A stretch of 64,000 nucleotides of DNA from an uncultured Lachnospiraceae bacterium (lineage in GTDB: Bacteria > Bacillota > Clostridia > Lachnospirales > Lachnospiraceae): positions 1-64,000 of the forward strand of contig CAMXQE010000018.1 of the NCBI GenBank assembly GCA_947246015.1. Reading direction: 5' to 3'. The notes below the pieces were generated by a model, which saw only the letters and a list, made by a program, of their open reading frames with translations, searched no databases and was not told the DNA's origin. A program made the position numbers and the translations under genes. The stretch's first letter is position 1; each line of letters starts with the position of its first letter. Of the stretch, positions 43,647 through 53,144 are shown piece after piece.

Positions 43647-43970
43647 ATGGACATCACATCTTTATATAACGTGACTTCAGGAGCTGTCAGACAGGCGGAA
43701 AAAAGCAGCGCGATAGGAAGACAGGCGCTGGAGAAACAGGACGATTCTTTTAATGATATTTTTCAGAAAGCGATAGACAATATCAATACTACCAACAGTT
43801 ATCTGTCGGATATGGAAAATGAAGAAGTGAAATGGATGCTTGGAGAGACGGAAAACACCCACGATCTCACGATAGCAATCAATAAAGCGACGACTGCGCT
43901 TCAGTATACGGTGACGGTCCGCGATAAATTGCTGGAAGCGTACAAAGAACTTATGCAGATTCAAATCTAA
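43647..43970 (+). CDS. fliE: Flagellar hook-basal body protein FliE
   Basis: 107 residues. Adaptor joining the MS ring to the rod. The C-terminal half carries the family pattern A-I-N-K-A-T-T-A-L-Q-Y-T-V-T-V-R-D-K-L-L-E-A-Y-K (over consecutive segments). Strong ribosome site AGGGAGGGAG. It sits between flgC and fliF as in Bacillus. Confidence 0.94.
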   Translation: MDITSLYNVTSGAVRQAEKSSAIGRQALEKQDDSFNDIFQKAIDNINTTNSYLSDMENEEVKWMLGETENTHDLTIAINKATTALQYTVTVRDKLLEAYKELMQIQI

Positions 43971-44010
43971 AAAATCTGATAGGAGTAGAATCAGATAAGG
44001 AGACTTAACG

Positions 44011-45609
44011 ATGGCAGATAGAGTAAAAGGACTTTTAAATAAAGTTCTTGAATGGTGGAATAAATTCACGTCGAAACAGAAAACAATTCTGGCTTCGGCA
44101 ACGGCGGGCATTATTGTTACGATTGTAATTATCGCCTCAATATTGCTCAAACCGCAATATGTGGTTCTGGCTAACTGCGAATCAACGAAGGAAGCATCGC
44201 AGATAACGGAACTGCTGGAGGCAAACGGCCTGACCTATACCGTATCCGACGATGCCTTGCAGATTAAAATATTGAAAGAACAGCAGTGGAATGCAGAACT
44301 GCTGCTGGGAGCCAATGACATACAGGCAGCAGGATATGGAATTGAAAATGTGGTGGAAAGCAGTTTTACATCCACCGAGTCAGACAAACAGAAAAAATAC
44401 CAGCTGTATATGGAAGATAAGCTGGCGAAAAACCTGGAAAAATATACGGCGATTAAGAGTGCGCACGTAGACCTTTCCCTGCCTGAGAATGACGGTACGC
44501 TGATTGCGTCGGATGAGGAAGCGTTTGCAAGCATATCCCTCGAACTGGACGGGGAGTTTACCTCGGATAATGCAGCGTATCTTGCAAGGTCGGTAGCTGC
44601 AGCAATAGGCAATAAAACGACTAACAATATCGTGATTATGGACCGGGAGGGTAATATGCTGTTCTCCGGCGACGATAATTATACGATGTCGGGTGTGGCC
44701 AATTCCCAACTGAATATCAAGACACAGGCGGAAAACCTTGTAAAAAATGAAGTGAAACGTGTGCTGCTTGGAACCAAGGAGTTTGATAATGTCGAGGTTG
44801 CAAGCAATTTAGCGTTGGATTTTTCCACAACGGATTCCACGGAGCACACATACAGCGCGCCGGAGGGTCAGACACAGGGACTTCTGAGCCATGAGGATAT
44901 TTTCAATTCGGAAAGTACGAATTCCAATGGCGGGGTGCCGGGGACGGATTCCAACAACGACGGGACTACATATCAGATTCAGGATAATTCGGAGAGCAGT
45001 TCCACACAGTCGGAAGAGTCCAGAGACTATTTGCCGAATGAGACGATTGTCAGCAAAACAATACCGGCGGGATTGATTCAATATGATGAATCCTCCCTTG
45101 CCGTCACTGCGGTGGATTATAATTTAGTAAAGGAAGAAGATGCAAAAGCGCAGGGACTTTTGGACGGCGTTACATGGGAAGAATATAAACTGAACAATCA
45201 GGGGAAGACGAAAATAGAAATCGACCCGGATTTGTACAACGTGGTTTCCAATGCGACGGGCATCAGTACGGACCGGATTACGATTGTGGCATACAGAGAG
45301 AATGTGTTTTTTGACAGGGAGGGCCTGAATGTATCCGCTACCGATGTGGTGCAGATTATCCTTGTTATCGTAATCCTTGCATTGCTGGCATTTGTAGTGC
45401 TGAGGAGTATGCGCGGAGAGAAAGAAGAGGTACAGGACGAAGAACTTTCGGTGGAATCGCTGCTGCAGTCTGCACCGGAAGAGAATTTGGAGGATATCGG
45501 TTTGGAGTCTCAGTCTGAGACGAGAAAACTGATTGATAAATTCGTGGATGAAAATCCGGAAGCGGCAGCCAGCCTGTTACGCAATTGGCTGAACGAAGAC
45601 TGGGGGTAA
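44011..45609 (+). CDS. fliF: Flagellar MS-ring protein FliF
   Basis: 532 residues. Forms the MS ring in the inner membrane. Two transmembrane helices (about 26-46 and 442-464) enclose the ring-building domains, with the secretin-like motif L-S-L-P-E-N-D near residue 157. A low-complexity S/T/N/D-rich stretch (about 290-335) lies in the beta-collar part. The C-terminal tail (E-N-P-E-A-A-A-S-L-L-R-N-W-L) is the FliG-binding segment. Confidence 0.96.
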   Translation: MADRVKGLLNKVLEWWNKFTSKQKTILASATAGIIVTIVIIASILLKPQYVVLANCESTKEASQITELLEANGLTYTVSDDALQIKILKEQQWNAELLLGANDIQAAGYGIENVVESSFTSTESDKQKKYQLYMEDKLAKNLEKYTAIKSAHVDLSLPENDGTLIASDEEAFASISLELDGEFTSDNAAYLARSVAAAIGNKTTNNIVIMDREGNMLFSGDDNYTMSGVANSQLNIKTQAENLVKNEVKRVLLGTKEFDNVEVASNLALDFSTTDSTEHTYSAPEGQTQGLLSHEDIFNSESTNSNGGVPGTDSNNDGTTYQIQDNSESSSTQSEESRDYLPNETIVSKTIPAGLIQYDESSLAVTAVDYNLVKEEDAKAQGLLDGVTWEEYKLNNQGKTKIEIDPDLYNVVSNATGISTDRITIVAYRENVFFDREGLNVSATDVVQIILVIVILALLAFVVLRSMRGEKEEVQDEELSVESLLQSAPEENLEDIGLESQSETRKLIDKFVDENPEAAASLLRNWLNEDWG

Positions 45610-45615
45610 GAGGGA

Positions 45616-46632
45616 ATGGCCAGAGCAACAGAAGAAAAAATAACGGGTGTCCAAAAAGCGGCTATTCTTTTAATCGCATTGGGCCCGGAGCGGTCAGCGC
45701 ATATATTTAAGCATTTAAAAGAAGAAGAAATAGAAGAATTGACGCTGGAGATTGCTAATACGAGAAGCGTTACACCGCAGCTGAAAGAAGAAATTATAGA
45801 AGAATTTTATCAGGTCTGTCTTGCGCAGCAGTATATTGCAGAGGGCGGTATCGGATACGCAAAGGAACTTCTGGAGAAAGCCCTCGGTTCCGACAAAGCG
45901 ATGGATGTCATCAGCAAGCTGACTGCATCGCTGCAGGTAAAGCCGTTCGAATTTGTCCGCAAGACAGATGCGTCACAGCTGCTTAACTTTATACAGGATG
46001 AGCATCCGCAGACGATTGCCCTTATCATGTCGTATCTTTCAGCGGCACAGTCGGCGCTTATCCTGTCGGCACTGCCTCCGGACAGACAGGCGGATGTGGC
46101 AAGGCGTATAGCAGTTATGGACAGAACCAGTCCGGATGTCATCAAAGAGGTGGAGAAAGTGTTGGAATCCAAGTTATCGTCTCTGGTAAATCAGGATTAT
46201 ACGATTATCGGCGGTGTGGATGCAGTCGTAGAAATTTTGAATACGGTAGACCGCGGTACGGAAAAACATATCATGGAAACTTTGGAAATCGAAGAACCGG
46301 AACTGGCGGACGAAATCAGGAAGAAGATGTTCGTATTCGAAGATATCCTGCTGCTTGACGACAGGGCTATCCAGAGGGTGCTGCGTGATGTGGATAACAA
46401 CGACCTTGCGATTGCATTGAAAGGTTCGAATGAGCAGGTGCAGAATGCAATCTTCAATAACATGTCCAAACGTCTGGCTGTTATGATAAAGGAAGATATG
46501 GAATTCATGGGACCTGTCCGTATGAAAGACGTGGAGGAAGCTCAGCAGAAGATTGTAAATATCATAAGAAAACTGGAAGATTCTGCAGAAATTGTTATCT
46601 CCAGAGGCGGAGGTGACGAAATCATTGTATAA
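45616..46632 (+). CDS. fliG: Flagellar motor switch protein FliG
   Basis: 338 residues. Torque-generating switch subunit. N-terminal domain binds FliF (K-A-A-I-L-L-I-A-L-G), the middle domain carries E-H-P-Q-T-I-A-L-I-M-S-Y-L, and the C-terminal domain the charged torque helix (F-E-D-I-L-L-L-D-D-R-A-I-Q-R-V-L-R-D-V). It starts 6 bp after fliF and its last 8 bases overlap the fliH start. Confidence 0.97.
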   Translation: MARATEEKITGVQKAAILLIALGPERSAHIFKHLKEEEIEELTLEIANTRSVTPQLKEEIIEEFYQVCLAQQYIAEGGIGYAKELLEKALGSDKAMDVISKLTASLQVKPFEFVRKTDASQLLNFIQDEHPQTIALIMSYLSAAQSALILSALPPDRQADVARRIAVMDRTSPDVIKEVEKVLESKLSSLVNQDYTIIGGVDAVVEILNTVDRGTEKHIMETLEIEEPELADEIRKKMFVFEDILLLDDRAIQRVLRDVDNNDLAIALKGSNEQVQNAIFNNMSKRLAVMIKEDMEFMGPVRMKDVEEAQQKIVNIIRKLEDSAEIVISRGGGDEIIV

Positions 46633-47539
46633 GGGTAATATATATAAATCACATATGGTGGTTGTACAGAATGACGATACCCTTCTCATTGACAATAATG
46701 AGAGGATTGCAAGAAAAATAGAAGATTTGGAAGAACTTTTAGTGAAGAGTGCGCACGGCGGACCGGAAGAAGAATACATAGACGGTTTTGTCGGCGGATT
46801 GGACGCGGAACTTGTGGAGGCGCTGACTGCTGATTATGACGACGAGGAGCTTCCTACGGTGATTAAGGCAGAACGTCCGGAGGAACCGCAGGAGACACCG
46901 TCCCAGAATGCGGCAGATGCATTGGCAGTCGTATCCGCACAGGCGCAGGAAATGCTGGAGGCGGCGCGCAGGGAGGCGGAAAATATTAAGTCCCATGCGA
47001 TGATAGAAGCACAGCAGGAACTGGAAGATATGCGCAGGCAGACGTATGAAGAAGCCAAATCCCAGGGCTATGACGACGGTTATAATGAGGCAGTGGCACA
47101 GGTGGAACAGCAGAAAAACCAGCTTCAGGAAGACCGCAGACGGATGGAAGCGGAATATCAGGATTTGGTAGAGGAGCTGGAACCGAGGTTTGTAGAGGCG
47201 CTGACCGATATTTATGAGAAAGTATTTCAAGTGGATTTGAAGAAAGAGCAAAATATCATTATGCATCTGATATCGTCCACCATGCATAAGATTGAAGGAA
47301 GCAATACTTATTTAATCCATGTGTCCAAAGAGGATTATCCATATGTAAATATGAAGAAAAACGAAGTATTGACGGCTTCCGTTTCCGCCCATGCTTCGGT
47401 GGAAATCGTAGAGGATATGACTTTGGGCGCGAATGACTGTATTATTGAAACCGACGGGGGCGTCTTTGACTGCGGATTGGGGACGCAGTTAGAAGAATTA
47501 TCACAGAAACTAAGATTATTGTCTTATACGAAGGGTTAG
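46625..47539 (+). CDS. fliH: Flagellar assembly protein FliH
   Basis: 304 residues from a TTG at 46625, 11 bases after GGAGGTGA and overlapping the fliG stop; the in-frame ATG at 46592 lacks such a site. FliH regulates the export ATPase FliI and tethers it to the C ring. The middle is a long E/Q/R/A-rich coiled coil (about 105-185), followed by the conserved C-terminal FliH/VirB11-stalk-like domain (V-E-I-V-E-D-M-T-L-G-A-N-D-C). Sequence is divergent, but position and architecture are diagnostic. Confidence 0.88.
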   Translation: MYKGNIYKSHMVVVQNDDTLLIDNNERIARKIEDLEELLVKSAHGGPEEEYIDGFVGGLDAELVEALTADYDDEELPTVIKAERPEEPQETPSQNAADALAVVSAQAQEMLEAARREAENIKSHAMIEAQQELEDMRRQTYEEAKSQGYDDGYNEAVAQVEQQKNQLQEDRRRMEAEYQDLVEELEPRFVEALTDIYEKVFQVDLKKEQNIIMHLISSTMHKIEGSNTYLIHVSKEDYPYVNMKKNEVLTASVSAHASVEIVEDMTLGANDCIIETDGGVFDCGLGTQLEELSQKLRLLSYTKG

Positions 47540-47543
47540 CAGA

Positions 47544-48863
47544 TTGAGAGCATCAGTTAATTTTGTAAAATATGAGAGAGTAGCAGAAAATACTTTTTAT
47601 AAGATGAAGGGTAAAGTTGTCAATATTGTCGGACTGACCATAGAGTCTTTAGGGCCGGAAGCGCGTTTGGGCGATATCTGTCTCATATATCCGGACTCGA
47701 AAGAAAATTCGAAGCCGATTATGGCAGAAGTGGTAGGTTTTAAGGATAAGAAGACTTTGCTGATGCCTTATGAAGTAGTGGAAGGCGTAGGTTTTGGCTG
47801 TATGGTGGAGAACACCGGGGAAGCATTGATGGTCAAAGTAAGCGACGAACTGCTGGGACAGACTTTGGATGGTTTGGGCCGTCCTACGGAGGAAGGCGTA
47901 TCGGTAGGCGGAAAGTTATATTCCGTGGAGGCGCCGCCGCCGGATCCTATGAGCAGGGATATCATTGACGATGTGCTTCCGTTAGGCGTAAAAGCGGTAG
48001 ACGGCCTGATAACTGTTGGAAAAGGGCAGAGAATCGGTATTTTTGCCGGTTCCGGCGTGGGAAAATCCACACTGCTTGGCATGTTTGCCCGCAATACAAA
48101 GGCCGATGTGAATGTCATTGCCCTGATAGGCGAACGGGGCAGGGAAGTGCGGGAGTTTGTGGAAAGAGATTTAGGGCCGGAGGGTATGAGGCGTTCGGTA
48201 GTAGTGGTAGCGACCTCGGATAAACCGGCATTGGAAAGGAATAAGGCGGCGAAGACCGCTACGGCAATTGCGGAGTATTTCAGGGATCAGGGGAAAGATG
48301 TGCTGTTTATGATGGATTCCCTGACCCGTTTTTCCATGGCACAGCGGGAAATCGGACTTGCCAGCGGAGAACCTCCTGTTTCGAGAGGATATCCGCCCAG
48401 CGTGTATTCGGAAATGCCTAAACTGCTGGAACGTGCGGGACGTTCGGAGAAGGGTTCGATTACAGGGTTATATACGGTATTGGTAGATGGCGATGATTTC
48501 AATGAGCCGATTACTGATACGGCACGAAGCATACTGGATGGGCATATTATGTTAAGCAGGCAGCTTGCGCACAGGAACCACTATCCTGCAATCGATATAT
48601 TGCAGAGTATATCCAGATGTATGAGTCAGATTGTGGACAGAGAACATAAGAAGGCGGCAGGCAGGCTGAAGAATGTACTGGCTACATATAATGAAGCGGA
48701 AGATCTGATTAACATCGGCGCTTATAAGAACGGAAGCAATCCGAACATTGATTATGCCATTGAGAAAATTGATGCGGTCAACGGTTTCCTGATGCAGATG
48801 GTGGAAGATAAGTTTACCTTTGAGGAATCCGTGAAGATGATGGAAGAGTTGTTTGAAGAATAG
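47544..48863 (+). CDS. fliI: Flagellum-specific export ATPase FliI
   Basis: 439 residues from a TTG start. F1-beta-like ATPase energising flagellar protein export. Walker A A168-G-S-G-V-G-K-S-T176, Walker B V-L-F-M-M-D-S-L-T-R, and the A-L-I-G-E-R-G-R-E-V segment. The start lies 4 bp after fliH; no ATG is near. Forms the FliH-FliI-FliJ export complex with its neighbours. Confidence 0.97.
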   Translation: MRASVNFVKYERVAENTFYKMKGKVVNIVGLTIESLGPEARLGDICLIYPDSKENSKPIMAEVVGFKDKKTLLMPYEVVEGVGFGCMVENTGEALMVKVSDELLGQTLDGLGRPTEEGVSVGGKLYSVEAPPPDPMSRDIIDDVLPLGVKAVDGLITVGKGQRIGIFAGSGVGKSTLLGMFARNTKADVNVIALIGERGREVREFVERDLGPEGMRRSVVVVATSDKPALERNKAAKTATAIAEYFRDQGKDVLFMMDSLTRFSMAQREIGLASGEPPVSRGYPPSVYSEMPKLLERAGRSEKGSITGLYTVLVDGDDFNEPITDTARSILDGHIMLSRQLAHRNHYPAIDILQSISRCMSQIVDREHKKAAGRLKNVLATYNEAEDLINIGAYKNGSNPNIDYAIEKIDAVNGFLMQMVEDKFTFEESVKMMEELFEE

Positions 48864-48871
48864 GGGCGTTT

Positions 48872-49327
48872 ATGTCGAAGTTCGTATACAGGATGCAGAA
48901 TATCCTGAATCTGAAGTATAAGCTGGAGGAACAGGCAAAAATGGAGTTTGCCGCGGCGCGCAGACGTCTGACAGAGGAAGAAGAGAAGCTGGAGTTGTTT
49001 TACCGGAGGAAGGATTCTTATGAAGAGGAAGGGCGCAGGCTGAGGGAAGATACTTTGGAAGTATTGGACATTCTGGATAACAGGAATGCCATATTACAGA
49101 TGGAAGAATTCATTGAACTTCAGAAGATAGAGGTGGCCAGGGCAGAAGACGCGCTGGAAGTGGAACGTCAGAAGCTGCAGGAGGTCATGCAGGAACGTAA
49201 GGTTCAGGAAAAATTGCGGGAAAAAGCTTTTGAGGCGTTCATGAAGGAAGAGAATGCGAAGGAAAGCAAGGAAATTGATGAACTTGTAAGTTACACGTAT
49301 GGACAGAGAAGAAGGTCTCAGGGTTGA
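48872..49327 (+). CDS. fliJ: Flagellar export protein FliJ
   Basis: 151 residues, almost entirely charged coiled coil (L-K-Y-K-L-E-E-Q-A-K-M-E-F-A-A-A-R-R-R-L near the start). FliJ resembles the F1 gamma stalk and couples FliI to the FlhA gate. Family sequence conservation is low; size, coiled coil and location 8 bp after fliI support the call. Confidence 0.9.
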   Translation: MSKFVYRMQNILNLKYKLEEQAKMEFAAARRRLTEEEEKLELFYRRKDSYEEEGRRLREDTLEVLDILDNRNAILQMEEFIELQKIEVARAEDALEVERQKLQEVMQERKVQEKLREKAFEAFMKEENAKESKEIDELVSYTYGQRRRSQG

Positions 49328-49366
49328 AATCTTTGATTGGGCTTTGAAAGGAGCATGGATATAAAG

Positions 49367-50254
49367 ATGGCAGGTACAGAGGTTATAGCGGATATTGATT
49401 CCAAAGCGGAAAAAAAGAGGCTTGCGGAGGAAAAGAAGCGGCTGAAAGCGGAGCAGAAGGAACAGAAAAGAGAAGCGAAGCGCAGGGCGAAAGAAATTTC
49501 CCTTCAGGAAGAACAGCTGGATGATGAAGGCGGCGGAGTTTCCGTATTCCTTGTGACAACACTAATCGTGATTGTATGGATTGCGATACTCTGTCTTTTG
49601 ATTAAGCTGGATGTGGGAGGTTTCGGCTCCGGCGTACTGGCGCCGGCTCTTAAGGACGTTCCGGTTCTGAATAAGATACTGCCGGCATCCAATGAGGTAC
49701 AGCCGGAGGAGGCTGCAGGAGAAGCGGAAGAAGAGGATTACGGCGGATACAGCAGTTTAAAGGAAGCCGTGGATTATATTAAGGAGCTGGAGCTGGAACT
49801 TCAGAGGGCACAGTCCACAGGGGCTGCCAGTGCTGAGGAAATTGCGAATTTAAAAGCGCAGGTGGCAAGGCTTCAGACGTTCGAGGATAATCAGGTGGAA
49901 TTCCAAAGGATTAAGACGGAGTTCTATGAAGAAGTGGTTTATGCTGAGAACGGACCGGGAGAAGAAGCATATAAGAAATATTATGAAAGCATCGATCCGA
50001 CAACTGCGGAATATTTATATAAGCAGGTGGTACAGCAGGTAGAGGAAAGCAATGAAGTGAAAGAATATGCGCAGGCATATTCGGAGATGAAGCCTGCGGC
50101 CGCTGCAAAAATATTTGAAGAAATGACAGATAATCTGGGATTGGCTTCCCGCATTCTTTCATCCATGAGTGCGGAGGACCGGGGGAATATACTGGCAGCC
50201 ATGGATCCGGCTATTGCAGCGCGTATTACCAAGATTATGGACCCGGAATCCTAA
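49367..50254 (+). CDS. MotE/YlxF-like flagellar membrane protein with MgtE N-terminal-like domain
   Basis: 295 residues from the ATG at 49367; AAAGGAG at 49347 is too close to the ATG at 49355. A highly basic/acidic N-terminal coil (K-K-R-L-A-E-E-K-K-R-L), one transmembrane helix (about 62-84), a coiled coil (about 125-165), and a C-terminal MgtE-N-like domain (M-K-P-A-A-A-A-K-I-F-E-E-M, then I-L-A-A-M-D-P). Proteins of this type lie between fliJ and fliK in Firmicutes and stabilise or regulate the stator in some bacteria. Exact role here is uncertain. Confidence 0.82.
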   Translation: MAGTEVIADIDSKAEKKRLAEEKKRLKAEQKEQKREAKRRAKEISLQEEQLDDEGGGVSVFLVTTLIVIVWIAILCLLIKLDVGGFGSGVLAPALKDVPVLNKILPASNEVQPEEAAGEAEEEDYGGYSSLKEAVDYIKELELELQRAQSTGAASAEEIANLKAQVARLQTFEDNQVEFQRIKTEFYEEVVYAENGPGEEAYKKYYESIDPTTAEYLYKQVVQQVEESNEVKEYAQAYSEMKPAAAAKIFEEMTDNLGLASRILSSMSAEDRGNILAAMDPAIAARITKIMDPES

Positions 50255-50284
50255 AAGACAGTATGGTATAAAAAAGCAACTGCG

Positions 50285-50315
50285 ATATATAATGCAGGAA
50301 ACTGCAATTATATAT
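50285..50315 (+). other. AT-rich stem-loop with GAAA loop before fliK
   Basis: ATATATAATGCAG pairs with CTGCAATTATATAT (one bulge) around a GAAA tetraloop in the 130-bp gap between the MotE-like gene and fliK. No T-run follows; possibly an mRNA processing or stability element. Confidence 0.5.
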
Positions 50316-50383
50316 AAAAGGCTGTATTGCGGCCTGAAACAGAAAAGAAAGAAAATACAAAGAGGAAAGGAGGAAGGATAAGG

Positions 50384-51805
50384 ATGATAACAACACCTGT
50401 AATGAAGGGCATTAATCCACTGATGGGTTATGCGCCGAAACAGGCCGGAGGTCTGCAGGATGAACTGACAGGCAGCTTTACCGATGCATTCAGCAAAGCT
50501 ACAGGACAGCAGAACACGGCTTTTTCCAAAGACGCCGGAGTGAAACAGAATACGCAGGTCAAGACAGGCGGCGCGGAGCAGAAAGTGCAGGATGAAGTAA
50601 AGTCTGTAAAGATTAAGGACAGCAATCAGGCACAGGATTCTGTTAAAGTGAATGACCCGCAGACTGCAGGAAAAGTGCAGGATGAAATGGAAAAGGCAGG
50701 TCAGGAACTGGCCGGTGAAGTAGCCGAAGAACTGGGTGTGACCGAAGAAGAAGTCATTCGTGCGATGGAACTGCTGGGACTTACATTTGCGGATCTTCTG
50801 AATGCGGACAATATGACGCAGCTTGTGCTTACGGTAAGTGATGCAGATATGCTTTCCCTGATGACGGACGGCGGACTGTATGATTCTTTACAGAACCTGT
50901 TGGGTGCAGTGGAACAGCAGCTGGCCTGTATTGGTGAAGAAACCGGGCTGACACCGGAAGAACTGGCGGCTGTCATGGAACAGATAAGCAGACAGCCGGA
51001 AGAGAAAACAGATATGCGGACGGATGCCGGAGACAAGGAGGCTGACCTTTTGCCGGACGGTGAAGAAGATTACACGGTTACAGTGGAACGTAACGGTGAG
51101 GTCATGAAAGTAAGCGTGGAAGTGGACGGCAATGCTAGGACAGAAACTGCGGAAGTTACCAACACGAAAGTGGAGGCGCCGAAAGAAGAAAAGGCGGAAC
51201 CTGTTAAGAAAGACGGGGATGCGAAGCAGGATAACTCTTCTCAGGGCAGTACCCACTCGAATCTGTTTTTGGATAATCTGTTAAACCGCGGGAATACGGT
51301 AACGCAGACGGATGCTGCTTTTGAAACCGCTATGGCAGGGAGAACGGCAGATACGCAGGAAATCATGGATCAGATTATGAACTATATGAAGATTCAGGTA
51401 AAAGCGGATATGACACAGATGCAGCTTCAGCTTCATCCGGCAAGCCTGGGAACGGTGAATATCAATATTGCATCGAAGGAAGGCGTTATCACCGCACAGT
51501 TCATGACACAGAATGAGGCTGTGAAATCGGTTTTGGAAAGCCAGATTGTCCAGCTGAAGACCAATTTCGAAGAGCAGGGCATCAAAGTAGAAGCAGTAGA
51601 GGTGACGGTAGAAAGCCATGCTTTTGAAAGAAATCTGAACGGGGAAGGCGAAAGCAGACAGACGGCTCAGGAAGGGAAGAAGAGAGGCGTCAGGAAGCTG
51701 AACCTGAACGAAATGGATGAAGAAGTGACCGTAGAGGACGAAGACGACCGGCTGGCAGTGGAAATGATGCGCGCAGGCGGAGGTACCGTAGATTTTACGG
51801 CATAA
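50384..51805 (+). CDS. fliK: Flagellar hook-length control protein FliK
   Basis: 473 residues from the ATG at 50384, with AAAGGAGG upstream. Secreted ruler that switches export from hook to filament. The N-terminal part is K/Q/E/D-rich and little conserved. The C-terminal domain has the Flg_hook pattern L-Q-L-H-P-A-S-L-G-T-V-N-I and V-K-S-V-L-E-S-Q-I-V-Q-L-K (about residues 345-400) that contacts FlhB. The position before flgD is typical. Confidence 0.92.
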   Translation: MITTPVMKGINPLMGYAPKQAGGLQDELTGSFTDAFSKATGQQNTAFSKDAGVKQNTQVKTGGAEQKVQDEVKSVKIKDSNQAQDSVKVNDPQTAGKVQDEMEKAGQELAGEVAEELGVTEEEVIRAMELLGLTFADLLNADNMTQLVLTVSDADMLSLMTDGGLYDSLQNLLGAVEQQLACIGEETGLTPEELAAVMEQISRQPEEKTDMRTDAGDKEADLLPDGEEDYTVTVERNGEVMKVSVEVDGNARTETAEVTNTKVEAPKEEKAEPVKKDGDAKQDNSSQGSTHSNLFLDNLLNRGNTVTQTDAAFETAMAGRTADTQEIMDQIMNYMKIQVKADMTQMQLQLHPASLGTVNINIASKEGVITAQFMTQNEAVKSVLESQIVQLKTNFEEQGIKVEAVEVTVESHAFERNLNGEGESRQTAQEGKKRGVRKLNLNEMDEEVTVEDEDDRLAVEMMRAGGGTVDFTA

Positions 51806-51882
51806 GACAGCAGTACGACAGGAACATATGATAGTTAAAAGAAGAAGTATGGAATGGTATTATTTCGGAAAGGAGAGGTAAC

Positions 51883-52602
51883 ATGGCAGTAGCAGAAGTA
51901 AAAGACGGAAAATTTGTAGAGAGTGCGTCTGCAGCTTCCCTTGCAAAAGACAAGGTAAAAAATAAGTCTACACTGGATAAAGATGCTTTTCTCGGACTTT
52001 TAGTTGCACAGATGAAATACCAGGATCCGCTGGAACCTACTTCCAATACGGAATTCGTAGCGCAGTATGCGCAGTTCTCCTCTTTGGAGCAGATGCAGAA
52101 TATGGCAAATACGATGGAACTTACAAGGGCATCCTCCATGGTAGGAAAAGTGGTAGTGGTAAATACGACGGATTCGGCAGGACGGGAAACGCAGATTGAA
52201 GGCCGTGTGGATTATGTGTCTTATGAGAACGGCAAATCCTATGTGTCCATTAACGGCGGGTTATATTCGCTGGATGATGTATATGCAGTAGAAGATCAGG
52301 ATTATCTGGATGCGGTTGAGCTTGCAAATCAGCTGATGCTGGCAATCGACAAACTTCCGATTATGGATAACTTTACATTGGACAATGCAGATACGGTTAC
52401 CGCGTTGAAGAAGATTTATGATGCGATGTCCGATTATGAGAAGAACTTTGTATCGGAAGACCATGTCAAGAAGTTAGAGGAGTATGTGGCGCGTGTGAAA
52501 CAGCTTTTGGAAGACAAAGAGCAGAATAATACAGGCGGCAGCAACAGCAGCGGTGATGGCAGTAATTCAGGCGGCAGTACGGACGGCACGGAAAAATCAT
52601 AA
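51883..52602 (+). CDS. flgD: Hook assembly scaffold protein FlgD
   Basis: 239 residues. Caps the growing hook and is lost afterwards. The conserved N-terminal motif is F-L-G-L-L-V-A-Q-M-K-Y-Q-D-P-L-E-P (about 34-50) followed by F-V-A-Q-Y-A-Q-F-S-S-L-E-Q-M. The usual Ig/tudor-like C-terminal region is replaced by a helical segment and a G/S/N-rich tail (G-G-S-N-S-S-G-D-G-S). AAGGAGAGG before the ATG. Confidence 0.94.
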   Translation: MAVAEVKDGKFVESASAASLAKDKVKNKSTLDKDAFLGLLVAQMKYQDPLEPTSNTEFVAQYAQFSSLEQMQNMANTMELTRASSMVGKVVVVNTTDSAGRETQIEGRVDYVSYENGKSYVSINGGLYSLDDVYAVEDQDYLDAVELANQLMLAIDKLPIMDNFTLDNADTVTALKKIYDAMSDYEKNFVSEDHVKKLEEYVARVKQLLEDKEQNNTGGSNSSGDGSNSGGSTDGTEKS

Positions 52603-52637
52603 GACAGGGTGAAGGAATTCTCAAGGAGGAGAAGATT

Positions 52638-53042
52638 ATGAAAATTCAAAATAATCAGTTCCTTTCCATAGAGCAGCTGCAGGCAAAATATTTTGCGCAG
52701 TCGAAACAGAGCCGGAAAAGCACGGAGGCGGACGGCATTTCCTTTCAGGATGTTTTGAATCAGACGGCGAAGGATGCAGACGGCGCTGACGGGGTAAAAT
52801 TCTCCAAACATGCGGCAAACCGTTTGGCGGAACGGGGAATCGAACTGTCCGACAGTCAGATGGAACGTTTGCAGGCAGGAACCCTGAAAGCAGGTGCGAA
52901 AGGAATTAATGAATCACTGGTAATAGTGGATCAGCTTGCTTTTATCGTAAATGTGCCGAACAATACGGTCGTAACGGCTATGAAGCAGGCGGAAACAGAT
53001 GAAAAAGTATTTACCAATATAGACGGCGCGGTAATCATATAG
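52638..53042 (+). CDS. Flagellar operon protein (flg_new family)
   Basis: 134 residues. Conserved stretch F-S-K-H-A-A-N-R-L-A-E-R-G-I-E-L and a C-terminal beta-rich part ending F-T-N-I-D-G-A-V-I-I, as in the flagellar operon protein family found between flgD and flgE in Firmicutes and spirochetes. Molecular function is not established; it is a likely assembly or export factor. Ribosome site AAGGAGGAG. Confidence 0.9.
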   Translation: MKIQNNQFLSIEQLQAKYFAQSKQSRKSTEADGISFQDVLNQTAKDADGADGVKFSKHAANRLAERGIELSDSQMERLQAGTLKAGAKGINESLVIVDQLAFIVNVPNNTVVTAMKQAETDEKVFTNIDGAVII

Positions 53043-53144
53043 CCGGACCTTAATGGGGGCTGATGCTCCGGAATGACAGAAGGAGCAGAAAGCGGCGCTT
53101 CTATGGTAATGACTTAGGGTAATGATTTAGGAGGTCAATGCATT

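Noticed and set aside
46592..46624. ATG start for fliH inside fliG
   Set aside because: No ribosome site; the TTG at 46625 follows GGAGGTGA and gives the expected N-terminus.
46174..46779. Minus-strand open frame of 201 codons
   Set aside because: Fully antisense to fliG/fliH with shadow composition.
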